From: Pseudomonas beijingensis | Lineage (GTDB): Bacteria > Pseudomonadota > Gammaproteobacteria > Pseudomonadales > Pseudomonadaceae | Assembly (NCBI RefSeq): GCF_030687295.1 | Contig: NZ_CP117425.1 | Span: 4,840,001 to 4,904,000, forward strand | Length of the DNA: 64,000 nucleotides | Reading direction: 5' to 3' | In this document: piece after piece, positions 17,319 to 25,848 of the stretch | How positions within the stretch are numbered: the stretch's first letter is position 1 | How the letters are laid out: each line of letters opens with the position of its first letter | The notes under the pieces: model-generated | The model's database searches: none | What the model saw: only the letters and a program-made list of their open reading frames with translations | What the model was told of the DNA's origin: nothing | Made by a program: the position numbers and the translations under genes

Positions 17319-19082
17319 ATGAACACGCTGAGCACGTTGGCCCCCAAGCATTTCAAGCGCCCCGGCAGCGCCCCCACCGTCATGATCGTCGGCGCCGGCC
17401 CTATTGGCCTGTCCCTGGCGATCATGCTGAAAAAATGGGGCGTGGCGTTTCGCATCATTGAAAAAAACGCCGGCCCCTCGACCGCGACCAAGGCGATGGC
17501 GATCCATTCCCGCACCCTGGAAATCTTCCGAGACCTGGGTGTTGCCGAACAAGCCATCAGCGACGGTTTCACGATCAACCAATTCTCCGTGCAGTCGAAT
17601 GCCAAGCGGGTGCTGAACTACAACTTCTCCTACCTGGACGCGACCTATCCCCTGCTCTTGAGCCTGCCACAGCCGCAAACCGAGAAGATTCTCCTGGAGC
17701 GGCTGAAGGAACTGGGCGCAGAGGTGGAGTGGAACACCGAACTGGTGGACATCGAAAACCTGCCGAGCTCGGTGCGCATGACGCTCAAGCATGCCGACGG
17801 CACCGACGAAACCTTCACCAGTCGTTGGGTGGCCGCCTGTGACGGGGCTCGCAGCAACATCAGAAAACGCCTGGACATGACCTTCGAAGGTTCGTCCTAC
17901 GATCGCTTCTTCATGCTCGCCGACGCCGATATCGAGTGGTCCGGAAGCAAGGACGAAGGCGCGTTCTTCCTGGGTGCCCAGGACGGTTACGTGGCCGTTG
18001 CGCCGATCAGCGCCCAGTCCCGTTATCGACTATTCATCGAAATGCCCTACAACCTGCCACCTGAAGGTGAGCGCCCGTCCTTGAGCCTGGAGAACTTCCA
18101 GCGCCTGTGCGAAGGACGTGGGCAAAAGATGACGCTGTCCAATATCTCATCGACCACCATCGCCTCGTTCCAGCATCGCCGCGTGCAATCGATGCAACAA
18201 GGCTCGGTGTTCCTGCTGGGGGACTCGGCGCACATCGGCAGCCCCATCGGTGGCCAGTGGATGAACCTGGGGGTTTCCGAGGCCTATAACCTGGCCTGGA
18301 AAATGGCTTATGTCGATCAAGGCTTGGCGGATCCGTCCTTGCTCGACAGCTACAACGAAGAGCGTTATCCGGTTGCTTTGGAAGTTGAAAACACCGCACA
18401 CCGCCTGACGGGGCTGATTACCGTCCGGCGGCGCGCCCTCGTTTGGCTGCGTGACAATGTCCTGCCGCTGTTGAGCAACCGGAAAAAGGTCCAGCGCAAA
18501 CTGCCATCGATGATTTCCGGTCATCAATATCACTACGAGAAAAGTGATTACATCCAAGAATCGCTGACAAAAAAGCAGCGCAACAACTGGAACAAAAAGG
18601 GGAAAAAAACCCAGTTCCAAACCGCAGCGCCTCGCGCTGGACAACTGGCGCCCGATGTCGAGTTGTGGCAACTGCAAGGGATGCCCACAAAACGCTTGAT
18701 CGACCTGTTCCATGGAACGTTCACGCTGCTGATTTTCAGCGCGGCCGATCAGTTTTCGCCTTTATTGCCGGGCTATTACGCGTTAGCCGAGTCGGTGGAA
18801 AAGGACTACCCAGGCATCAAGGCCTATTGCGTGATCGACGCCCTGAGCAGCGCCGGCTTGCCGGCCTGGCACTCGACACTGCTGGACCCCGATTGGCGGC
18901 TGCACAAGCGCTACCAGGCCAAGGAAGGCACGTTGATGCTGATTCGTCCGGATGGCTACATCGCTTTCCAGGGCGCGGATGCAATGACACTCGTTACTTA
19001 TCTGAACGTAAGGTCCGGGTTGCTCAAGGGCGCCAGCAAAACAATATCTTGCGAGACCGACGCAGTGGAACTCCAACTTTAA
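17319..19082 (+). CDS. Class A FAD-dependent monooxygenase (phenol hydroxylase/PheA-TfdB-like)
   Basis: This 587-residue protein has GxGxxG at residues 25-30 (VGAGPIGLSLAIML), a DG motif in ACDGARSNIRKRL, and a GD motif at Asp302 (LGDSAHIGSPIGG, then MNLGVSEAYNLAWKM). The C-terminal part (FHGTFTLLIFSAADQ...) resembles the thioredoxin-like domain of phenol hydroxylase-type enzymes. Relatives hydroxylate aromatic or polyketide rings with NAD(P)H and O2. One oddity is 'GSPIGGQWMN', where most relatives have 'P..GQGMN'. It directly follows the HAD gene. Confidence 0.85.
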   Translation: MNTLSTLAPKHFKRPGSAPTVMIVGAGPIGLSLAIMLKKWGVAFRIIEKNAGPSTATKAMAIHSRTLEIFRDLGVAEQAISDGFTINQFSVQSNAKRVLNYNFSYLDATYPLLLSLPQPQTEKILLERLKELGAEVEWNTELVDIENLPSSVRMTLKHADGTDETFTSRWVAACDGARSNIRKRLDMTFEGSSYDRFFMLADADIEWSGSKDEGAFFLGAQDGYVAVAPISAQSRYRLFIEMPYNLPPEGERPSLSLENFQRLCEGRGQKMTLSNISSTTIASFQHRRVQSMQQGSVFLLGDSAHIGSPIGGQWMNLGVSEAYNLAWKMAYVDQGLADPSLLDSYNEERYPVALEVENTAHRLTGLITVRRRALVWLRDNVLPLLSNRKKVQRKLPSMISGHQYHYEKSDYIQESLTKKQRNNWNKKGKKTQFQTAAPRAGQLAPDVELWQLQGMPTKRLIDLFHGTFTLLIFSAADQFSPLLPGYYALAESVEKDYPGIKAYCVIDALSSAGLPAWHSTLLDPDWRLHKRYQAKEGTLMLIRPDGYIAFQGADAMTLVTYLNVRSGLLKGASKTISCETDAVELQL

Positions 19083-19126
19083 GTCGCTCCATGGCTACGG
19101 CCGATTTACTTCACTGATACAAACAA

Positions 19127-19149
19127 GGCCCAGTCCTGGGCCATGATTT
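19127..19149 (+). terminator. Stem-loop terminator or attenuator within the cluster
   Basis: GGCCCAG and CTGGGCC pair perfectly around a 2-nt loop and are followed by ATGATTTTT. It lies between the monooxygenase and ACP genes, so the 3' half of the cluster may have its own promoter in the AT-rich 19150-19195 segment or be set at a lower level by partial termination. Confidence 0.55.
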
Positions 19150-19200
19150 TTGATCTTTCTTTTGTATAGAAATATCGACCGACTTGGTTAGGAGAACCTT

Positions 19201-20280
19201 ATGCGCGTGCAACTTAACGATGTGGTGCAGGAATTCATTGTGTCCAATGGGAAAATAGCCCATAGCTATTTCTCTCTGTCCGAAAAAATCATTGATTCAT
19301 TGTGCGAATCCAATATCGCCAAGGAAGCGATATTGCTGCGCGTGTTGGAACAGGCCGAATCCGTCACTGCCCACTATTTCAATGCTCATCAACAAGTTCT
19401 CGAGGGTGTTTATGCCCATGGGATCGAAACCTCCGTCAGCCAGAATGTCGCTGTGCTGGAGCCCGTTCACTCGAGCCCGACAATCCTGGCCCCGGTGCCT
19501 GCCACCGAAACCGTCGAACAGGCTGCCGCACTCAGCTACGGGCAATGGTTGCGCGGCGAAATCAGCACAGTCACCGGGTTCCAGGCACAACAGATCGACT
19601 TCGATCAAAGTTTCGAAAGCCTGGGGATCGACTCGCTGGGGCTGGTGGACATATTCGAATCCCTGGCCCAGCACTTCCCGGAAAAGAAAGACCTCACCTC
19701 GCAGCTATTCGATGCCTCTACCCCAACCGCCCTGCTGGCACGGCTGGAAGCCGATCCGCAGGCATCGGCGGTGGATGTCCAGGAGTGGGTATTGGATCAA
19801 CTGGCGGCGATCACCGGCTTTACGGTTGAGCAGATCGACCCAACACACAGCTATGAAAGCCTGGGCCTGGATTCGCTGGTGCAGTTGGATTTCCTCGAAT
19901 CAGTCGTCGCCCTGTGGCCACAGCTCAAGGCTCACAGCTCCGAGCTGGCCAATGCCAAGTTCCCGCAGGCAACCATTGCGCTGATTCAAGCCGCCCTGGC
20001 CGATTCCCAGCCGCAAGCGGCGCCCTCACCTGCCGCGACAGCCCCCCAAGAACAGGAAGAAAACCTGCTGCTCAACGCCCTGTCGCCGTTGATCCCCGAC
20101 GCCGCGCAGTCGATCGATATCCAGACGCCTTTCGCCCAACTGGGTCTCAACGGCTTCGCCCGGGAAGCGCTCTGCCAATCCATGGCACAACGGTGCTCGG
20201 CCAGCGAGTTTGCCGGCGAAGCGCTGATGTCCCGTCGCACGCCCCAGGATGCCTTGGCCCTGCTGGCCAGGCTGAGCTAA
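19201..20280 (+). CDS. Tandem acyl carrier protein with a third, serine-less ACP-like domain
   Basis: This 359-residue protein has an N-terminal helical region, then two ACP domains with phosphopantetheine sites at Ser145 (ESLGIDSLGLVD) and Ser225 (ESLGLDSLVQLD). A third domain has the same spacing, but the site reads AQLGLNGFARE, with Gly318 in place of the serine. Linkers are rich in Ala, Gln and Pro. Tandem ACPs are typical of PUFA-synthase-like systems, where repeats raise output. The third unit cannot carry a 4'-phosphopantetheine arm and could be a docking domain. AGGAG precedes the start by 6 bases. Confidence 0.85.
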   Translation: MRVQLNDVVQEFIVSNGKIAHSYFSLSEKIIDSLCESNIAKEAILLRVLEQAESVTAHYFNAHQQVLEGVYAHGIETSVSQNVAVLEPVHSSPTILAPVPATETVEQAAALSYGQWLRGEISTVTGFQAQQIDFDQSFESLGIDSLGLVDIFESLAQHFPEKKDLTSQLFDASTPTALLARLEADPQASAVDVQEWVLDQLAAITGFTVEQIDPTHSYESLGLDSLVQLDFLESVVALWPQLKAHSSELANAKFPQATIALIQAALADSQPQAAPSPAATAPQEQEENLLLNALSPLIPDAAQSIDIQTPFAQLGLNGFAREALCQSMAQRCSASEFAGEALMSRRTPQDALALLARLS

Positions 20281-20306
20281 CCCCAGCAGCAATAGGAATG
20301 GAATCC

Positions 20307-20326
20307 GGGTGACAAACAGGTCACCC
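20307..20326 (+). other. Intergenic hairpin between the ACP and ketosynthase genes
   Basis: GGGTGAC and GTCACCC form a 7-bp stem with loop AAACAG, 17 bp before the Shine-Dalgarno of the ketosynthase gene. It may tune the ratio of the two products or protect the ACP mRNA. No U-tract follows directly. Confidence 0.4.
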
Positions 20327-20353
20327 AGCATTTTGGCGATCAGGAGACAGGGT

Positions 20354-23300
20354 ATGAGTGGCGCAGCAACAACAGCGGGCGATTTTTGCTTCAGCGCAAT
20401 GGCGGGCGAGTTTCCGGGGGCACCGTCAACGGAGGCGCTCTGGCAGTTGCTCGCCCAAGGGCAGATCGCACCGATCGAATCGATGCCGACACGCTGGGAG
20501 GTGGACAAGGCGTCGATCTATTCAACCAAGGCCGGCGAGAAGGATCGTACCTACCTGGACAGCGCGTTTTGCCTGACCGACGACGCCTCGATCCCCTCCC
20601 GCCACGAAGGACGGCAGGTCGCCATCGGCCAGAAAGTGCTCCAGACGCTGTTGAGCCAACTCGCCGCGCAAGGCTCGCCACTGAGCGGCGAACGCACGGC
20701 GCTGGTGGTCGCGACATCCTGGAGTGACGAGAGCTATTTCGTCACCGGCCTGTCCGGAAAAACCGCTGCATCGGCGGGCTTTACACCGGGTGAACAAGTG
20801 GCGACATTGGCTGCGGCCTTTGCCTTGGGTGGGCCGGCGTTATCGGTGGACACGGCCTGCAGTTCGTTCCCCTACGCCCTGGACATGGCCCAGGCGCTGG
20901 TCAACAGTGGCCAGGCGGACAACGCGATTGTCATGGCCCTCAACACCGTGCTGCCACCGGCGCTGTTCCTGGGGTTCTCGCAGTTGACGGCGTTTTCCGC
21001 CCGGGCGCGGATGGAAGCCTTCGGCCAGGACGCCGACGGCATCGTGCCGGGCGAATGTGCGGTCGCGTTTCTGGTCGAACCCGTCGCCCTGGCCCTGACG
21101 GCGCAGCGCCGTCCCCTGGGCGTCTTGCGCGCCTTGGGCATGTCCGCCGACGGCGCCGAGGGCTCGGTATTCGCCCCCGGCAAACAGGCCCAGTATTCGG
21201 CTTACCAACGTGCCTATCGCGGCCTCGATCCAAGGGACGTGGACTACATCGAGACCCACGGCACCGGTACACCGCTGGGGGATGCGACGGAGCTGGCCTC
21301 GCTGAACAGCTTCTTCGCCCCCCATCGCCCGGACGGCGAGAAAATCACCATCGGTTCGATCAAGTCGGTCATCGGCCATCCCCTGGCCGCTGCCGGCGGC
21401 GCTTCGCTCGCCAAGGCCTTGATGATACTGCGCCACAAAGGCATTCCACCGCAGCCTGGCTACCGTCCCAGCACAAAGGTCGACGACACCTGCCTGCGAC
21501 TTGCCACCCAGCAAGTGCAGCCCTTGGAAGAGCGTCCGTCGGCAATCCGGATTGGCATTTCCAGCTTTGGTTTTGGTGGCGCCAACGCGCACCTGGTGGT
21601 GGACGAATACCGGCCCGACGACCACCCCGCCGCAGCCCCCGCAACCACTTGCGGCGTGCTGATGCTGGACCTTGCCATTGTCGAGGCTGAAGCAGCGCTG
21701 GGCAGCCATCGCTCGTTGCAAGCATTCCAGCAGCAGCTCGAGCAACCCGCCGCCCCCTCGGTCATGTTTCCTTATGGGCGCTTCGTTGATTACACCCCGG
21801 CGCCCGGTCAGCCTTTGCTGGGCAAATTTCTCGCCCAGGACCACGTCATCGATATCGACGGTTTCGGCATGGGCCCCAAGCCGCTGGCCCATGTCGATCC
21901 GTTCAAGCTGTTGATCACCGATCGCGTCAATCACTTGCTGCGACGCTTGCCCGGCGTGGCCGGTTCGTCCGGCACCGCGATGGTGATGTGCTGCAACATG
22001 GGCGGCGAGCGCTTCAGCAACGCCTATAGCAGCGCCCACAACTTCTACTCCCGGACGCAAGGCGCGGCGCCGGGCGTCGAGGTGACTGACGTGGCGACCA
22101 TGTTGCCGAACATGTTGTCCGGCTACCCGGCGCAGATTTTTGACTTCAAGGGTTTCCATCAGACCCTGGTCGGCACCGCGGGTCTGTTCTGGCAAACCTT
22201 GCTGGCCTCGCCGCAATGGTTCGACAACGGCATCACCACGCTCCTGCTCGGTGCCGGGCGTTTTTTCAGCGGCGAAATCGAGGTCGAGCGCGCTCGGTAC
22301 AGCGCGATCCAGCAAGGTGAAGGACTGGGGTTGCTTGCGCTGCGTCGCTATCAACCGCAGGCCACTGAAAAACCCTTGCTGGTGATCCGCGCGGCGGTCC
22401 TCGCCCACGCTGCCGACTCGTTGGAAGAGGCTTGCCAACGGCTGGGCAAAGCACCGAGCGACTATCCGAACGTTGAAGTCTGCGAGTTGCAGCCCGTGAC
22501 GACGCCTGCCAGCGGATCGCTGCAAGAGATCACCGGTTTCCTGGCTGAAGCCAGTGGCATCGAAACCCTGCTGGCAGTGATGTTACGGGGCGCGTCCCAT
22601 ACAGTGATCGAAGTGCGCGACGCCGGCAAGGCGGTGATGTGGCTGTTTACCGAGCAGCTTCGCCAATGGAGCCCGCCCACGACCGAGGTCAGCTCGCCCA
22701 TCAAGCATCCGTTCATGTTGCGCTTTGCCCATTCGTCATCCCAGGAACTTCAACAGGTCATCACGCCTGTCAGCCTGGTTCGCGAGCCGCAGAACGATGG
22801 CGTCGACGTGCAGCAGCTCAGCGACATGCTCACCAGCACCCTGCTCTCCGGGCTGCGGGTTCGGGTACGCGCCATGGAAAGCCTGTTCGCCCTGCACCGT
22901 GGCGATACCGCCCAGCGCCCGTCACCCTGGCAGCGCAGCGCGGAACATAGCGTGATCGCCAACGCCCAGCGCAACCCTCAGTCGCTGCACGCCCAACTGG
23001 TGGTGAATGAAGCGCACCCGTACTTCTTCGATCATCCGCTGGACCACATCCCGGGCATCTTGCTACTGGAAGGCGTGCTGCAACTGCTCGAACTGGCCAT
23101 GCCGCCGCTGAGCGGACGGGTCGCCTACATCAAGACCCTGACGATCAAGTTCCAGCACTACGTACAGAAGGAGGGCACGGTCGATCTGCACGTCGAACAA
23201 GGCCAGGATTCCCAGGTGTTCAATGCCAAGGTCATGCAGGCCGGGAAAGTGATGTGCACCTGCGTCCTCACCATGGCCTACAGCTCCGCGTTCGAGACCT

Positions 23301-23764
23301 CACCAGCCGGCGAATTCAGCGCCACGCCCTGCCGCGACAAGGCCCTGCTGCACAAGGCCAGGGCGCAAAACGTCATCGTCAGTGACATGAGCAGCGTCGC
23401 CCAGGGCCTGAGCGTGGACACCGTGAAACTGCCGCCGGAGCACTTCTTCCAGGCAGGCGATCCCCAGCACTATTCGATGGTGTATTTCCTCGAAGTGGCT
23501 CGCCAGTGCTACATGCAGATCGCCCACAGCCACCTGCGGATCCCGCTCAATACCCCGATGAACCTGCTGGCCTTGAGTTTCACCCTGGATCGGCCCATCC
23601 CCAGGAACAGCCCGCTGTCATTGGCGCCGCAAGCCGGTTTCGATACTGCGCTCCAGGCCTTCAAGACCAACCGCATCTATATCGACCTGTTCAACCGGGG
23701 CGAAAAAATCGGTCAAGCCAGTATTACCGCCCAGGTGCTGAGTCAATCGGCGCCGGCAGCCTGA
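20354..23764 (+). CDS. Ketosynthase - chain-length-factor-like - AfsA-type hotdog fusion protein
   Basis: This 1136-residue protein has an N-terminal ketosynthase with the full triad: Cys169 in DTACSS, His302 in THGTGTPLGD and His342 in KSVIGHPLAA. A second condensing-enzyme-like region (about residues 480-690, GFGMGPKPLAHVDPF, GFHQTLVGTAG) has no active-site cysteine, as in chain length factors. Around His888 lies HPYFFDHPLDHIPG, the signature I associate with AfsA-type A-factor hotdog domains. The order KS-CLF-hotdog is like a shortened PfaC of PUFA synthases. I chose 20354 because GGAG precedes it; a GTG at 20309 lies in the hairpin. The product is likely made on the upstream tandem ACP. 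Confidence 0.82.
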   Translation: MSGAATTAGDFCFSAMAGEFPGAPSTEALWQLLAQGQIAPIESMPTRWEVDKASIYSTKAGEKDRTYLDSAFCLTDDASIPSRHEGRQVAIGQKVLQTLLSQLAAQGSPLSGERTALVVATSWSDESYFVTGLSGKTAASAGFTPGEQVATLAAAFALGGPALSVDTACSSFPYALDMAQALVNSGQADNAIVMALNTVLPPALFLGFSQLTAFSARARMEAFGQDADGIVPGECAVAFLVEPVALALTAQRRPLGVLRALGMSADGAEGSVFAPGKQAQYSAYQRAYRGLDPRDVDYIETHGTGTPLGDATELASLNSFFAPHRPDGEKITIGSIKSVIGHPLAAAGGASLAKALMILRHKGIPPQPGYRPSTKVDDTCLRLATQQVQPLEERPSAIRIGISSFGFGGANAHLVVDEYRPDDHPAAAPATTCGVLMLDLAIVEAEAALGSHRSLQAFQQQLEQPAAPSVMFPYGRFVDYTPAPGQPLLGKFLAQDHVIDIDGFGMGPKPLAHVDPFKLLITDRVNHLLRRLPGVAGSSGTAMVMCCNMGGERFSNAYSSAHNFYSRTQGAAPGVEVTDVATMLPNMLSGYPAQIFDFKGFHQTLVGTAGLFWQTLLASPQWFDNGITTLLLGAGRFFSGEIEVERARYSAIQQGEGLGLLALRRYQPQATEKPLLVIRAAVLAHAADSLEEACQRLGKAPSDYPNVEVCELQPVTTPASGSLQEITGFLAEASGIETLLAVMLRGASHTVIEVRDAGKAVMWLFTEQLRQWSPPTTEVSSPIKHPFMLRFAHSSSQELQQVITPVSLVREPQNDGVDVQQLSDMLTSTLLSGLRVRVRAMESLFALHRGDTAQRPSPWQRSAEHSVIANAQRNPQSLHAQLVVNEAHPYFFDHPLDHIPGILLLEGVLQLLELAMPPLSGRVAYIKTLTIKFQHYVQKEGTVDLHVEQGQDSQVFNAKVMQAGKVMCTCVLTMAYSSAFETSPAGEFSATPCRDKALLHKARAQNVIVSDMSSVAQGLSVDTVKLPPEHFFQAGDPQHYSMVYFLEVARQCYMQIAHSHLRIPLNTPMNLLALSFTLDRPIPRNSPLSLAPQAGFDTALQAFKTNRIYIDLFNRGEKIGQASITAQVLSQSAPAA

Positions 23765-23771
23765 GCCTTGA

Positions 23772-24299
23772 ATGGATCTGCCCACCCCGCATGACCGTGC
23801 CCCCCACAACCAAGGTGTCGCCGTGAACGATGTCAACGTGCAAGTCATAGTCAAATCGCCCCCTTCCGAAATCTGGAAGCTCTGGAGCAATTTTCCCGAC
23901 GCGCCGCTCTGGGATACCGACGTCCGCCAGTGTCAACTCGACGGTCCGTTCCAGGCGGGAACCCGCGGCCGATGTGTCCTCAAGAATGGCTTGACGATGC
24001 CCCTGAAACTGGATGCCGTGAGCCCGTATGAAAGTTATCGCAACAGCGCCCGGCTGCTCTGGATCGACCTCGAATTCGATCATCGGATGCGCAGGCTCTC
24101 TGCCGATGAAACCCATGTCATCCATAGCGCGAAGATCTCGGGGCCGTTGAGTTTCCTGTACCGCGGGCTGCTGCGTAAAGCGCTGGCCACGGCGATGACC
24201 ACCGCCCTGGACAACCTGTGCAGGCTGGCTGAACAGCGGGCCATTGGCGCATCGGTGCGCGAAAGAACCGCGACGCCTCGCCCAATTCCGATCCGTTAA
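23772..24299 (+). CDS. SRPBCC (START/polyketide-cyclase-like) protein
   Basis: This 175-residue protein has the SRPBCC start pattern 'VQVIVKSPPSEIWKLWSNFPDAPLWD', followed by G..G.....L..G and an amphipathic C-terminal helix (LATAMTTALDNLCRLAE). Such helix-grip proteins bind hydrophobic ligands and include aromatase/cyclases. It follows the ketosynthase by 7 bp and closes the cluster. A GTG at 23823 with AAGG upstream gives a protein that begins right at the domain and may be the true start. Confidence 0.72.
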   Translation: MDLPTPHDRAPHNQGVAVNDVNVQVIVKSPPSEIWKLWSNFPDAPLWDTDVRQCQLDGPFQAGTRGRCVLKNGLTMPLKLDAVSPYESYRNSARLLWIDLEFDHRMRRLSADETHVIHSAKISGPLSFLYRGLLRKALATAMTTALDNLCRLAEQRAIGASVRERTATPRPIPIR

Positions 24300-24325
24300 T
24301 TGGATGTCACAGGGATACACAAACC

Positions 24326-24415
24326 GTGGCGAGGGAGCTTGCTCCCGCTGGGTCGCGAAGCGGCCCTGTTTTGGTGCTGCTGCGCAGCCCAGCGGGAGCG
24401 AGCTCCCTTGCCACA
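24326..24415. repeat. Complete palindromic element of the second repeat family
   Basis: gtggcgagggagcttgctcccgctgggtcgcg at the left pairs with ctgcgcagcccagcgggagcgagctcccttgccac at the right, giving a hairpin of about 90 bp. It lies after the last gene of the biosynthetic cluster. Single halves of this family occur at 12537 and 36153. Confidence 0.8.
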
Positions 24416-24502
24416 GGATGATTGCCCGGCTTTATTTCGCTTAGCTGACTGGCATTAGACGCTTCGCCTACTTATCGATAACAGCAACATTTCGGACCAA
24501 GC

Positions 24503-25201
24503 ATGAACCTACAGAAAAACACCCACTATCTCGTCATGGGCGTCATGGGCCTGGGTGTCATCGCCCCAGCCTCGAGTTTCGCCGACACCCTCGGTCCCTA
24601 TGTCAGTGGCATGGGCGGCGTGAACTGGGTCGCTGAGCAGGACCTTAACCAGAACGACCTTGACTTCGTCGAGATGGAATTCAACCAACCGTTGCATTCC
24701 GGCTTCGCCACCGGCCTGGCATTGGGCTGGCGGTTCCCGGTCGGGCTAAGACCCGAAGTGGAACTGAGCTACCGTCGCAACACCCTGACCCAGTTCAATC
24801 ATCGGGTCTACGAAGGTGGTGGCAGTATCGACGGCAAAGGCGAAGAGGAAGCCACCAGCCTCATGGCCAACCTCTGGTATGACGTCACGAACCTGCCAGA
24901 CCCGTTGAGCCGGTTCACCCCTTATGTGGGTGGTGGCCTGGGCTACGCCGTGCTGACCATCACCGGCCTGGAAGCCGGCGGCGTCGAGTTCGGCGACACC
25001 CATCGCGACACCGTCTCGGCCTGGCAACTCGGCACCGGGGTCGCTTACGAACTCAGCGAGCATTGGTCCATGTCCCTGGATTATCGCTACTTCAAGACCA
25101 GCGAAGCGCACTTCGGCAACATCCAGGGCCTGCCCCAGGGCGATGTGCAAACGGAGTACAACGCCCAGTCCTTGATGCTTGGTTTGCGGTATTGGTTGTA
25201 A
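24503..25201 (+). CDS. Outer-membrane beta-barrel protein (OmpA/P44-like)
   Basis: This 232-residue protein has a signal peptide (MNLQKNTHYLV...SSFA) and alternating strands of an eight-stranded barrel: GPYVSGMGGVNWV, ATGLALGWRFPVGLRPEVELSYR, YVGGGLGYAVL, WQLGTGVAYELSEHWSMSLDYRYF, and a final LMLGLRYWL. This is the usual pattern of small surface porin-like proteins in proteobacteria. It stands alone, after a repeat and before the nap genes. A physiological role cannot be named. Confidence 0.8.
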   Translation: MNLQKNTHYLVMGVMGLGVIAPASSFADTLGPYVSGMGGVNWVAEQDLNQNDLDFVEMEFNQPLHSGFATGLALGWRFPVGLRPEVELSYRRNTLTQFNHRVYEGGGSIDGKGEEEATSLMANLWYDVTNLPDPLSRFTPYVGGGLGYAVLTITGLEAGGVEFGDTHRDTVSAWQLGTGVAYELSEHWSMSLDYRYFKTSEAHFGNIQGLPQGDVQTEYNAQSLMLGLRYWL

Positions 25202-25382
25202 GCGCTAGACGGATCGGTGCCTGGCCTTGGGCAGGCGCCAGTCCGCAGGGTGTTTGATCGATCATCGAGGAAATCAGCCCTGCAAAGTGTCCGAAGTAAC
25301 CACTGGTCGGGATCTCCCCAACCAGAAAGGCCCTACAAAATTCGTGGTCTAGTATCAATCCAGGTTCGGCTGGAGATTCCCC

Positions 25383-25550
25383 ATGTCGTTGGCTGAAGAA
25401 CGCAAACCCGGACGCCGCAAAGAAACCCGGCTGTTCCTTTTCCTTGTCGTCTGTCTCTTTCCGTTGCTGTCGGTCGCCATCGTTGGCGGCTACGGTTTCC
25501 TCGTCTGGTTTTTCCAGATGCTGTACGGCCCACCCGGTCCTCCCAACTAG
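25383..25550 (+). CDS. napE: NapE periplasmic nitrate reductase small membrane protein
   Basis: This 55-residue protein (MSLAEERKPGRRKETRLFLF...) has one membrane segment (LFLVVCLFPLLSVAIVGGYGFLV) and ends FFQMLYGPPGPPN, as in NapE of Pseudomonas and Paracoccus. It lies immediately upstream of napD. Its role in the Nap system is not settled. It begins the nap operon here; napF is not seen. Confidence 0.85.
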   Translation: MSLAEERKPGRRKETRLFLFLVVCLFPLLSVAIVGGYGFLVWFFQMLYGPPGPPN

Positions 25551-25587
25551 CGAATAGCGTTTTCTTGAAGGCCATTGGAGCTTGTTC

Positions 25588-25848
25588 ATGGACGAAGCCC
25601 TGCATATTGCCAGTCTCATCGTACTCGCCCGACCGGAGTTGTTCGACGCGGTCAAGGCCAACCTGCGGCTGCTGGATGGCCTGGAACTGCATCATGAAAG
25701 CGCGGCCGGAAAACTCGTGGTGGTGCTTGAAGCCCAACACGAAGACCAGATCCTCCAGCGCATCGAACAGATCAACCAACTGCCTGGCGTACTCAATGCC
25801 GCGCTGGTCTATCACGAACGCCTCGACTCCGAAGGAGATGCCGAATGA
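25588..25848 (+). CDS. napD: NapD chaperone for nitrate reductase NapA
   Basis: This 86-residue protein ([18 protein letters not shown]...) has the ferredoxin-like fold pattern of Nap[12 protein letters not shown], then [16 protein letters not shown] and [14 protein letters not shown]. NapD binds the Tat signal of NapA and helps its maturation before export. I took the ATG at 25588, with GGAG upstream, over the TTG at 25582. It overlaps napA by 4 bp. Confidence 0.9.
   Translation: MDEALHIASLIVLARPELFDAVKANLRLLDGLELHHESAAGKLVVVLEAQHEDQILQRIEQINQLPGVLNAALVYHERLDSEGDAE

Noticed and set aside
24326..24415. Possible IS end or attachment site near the biosynthetic cluster
   Set aside because: The palindrome is of a dispersed family also seen at 12537 and 36153 and has no transposase beside it.
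25251..25270. Possible ANR/FNR site upstream of nap
   Set aside because: TTGATCGATCA looks suggestive and contains a palindrome, but the second half-site at the required spacing does not read ATCAA.
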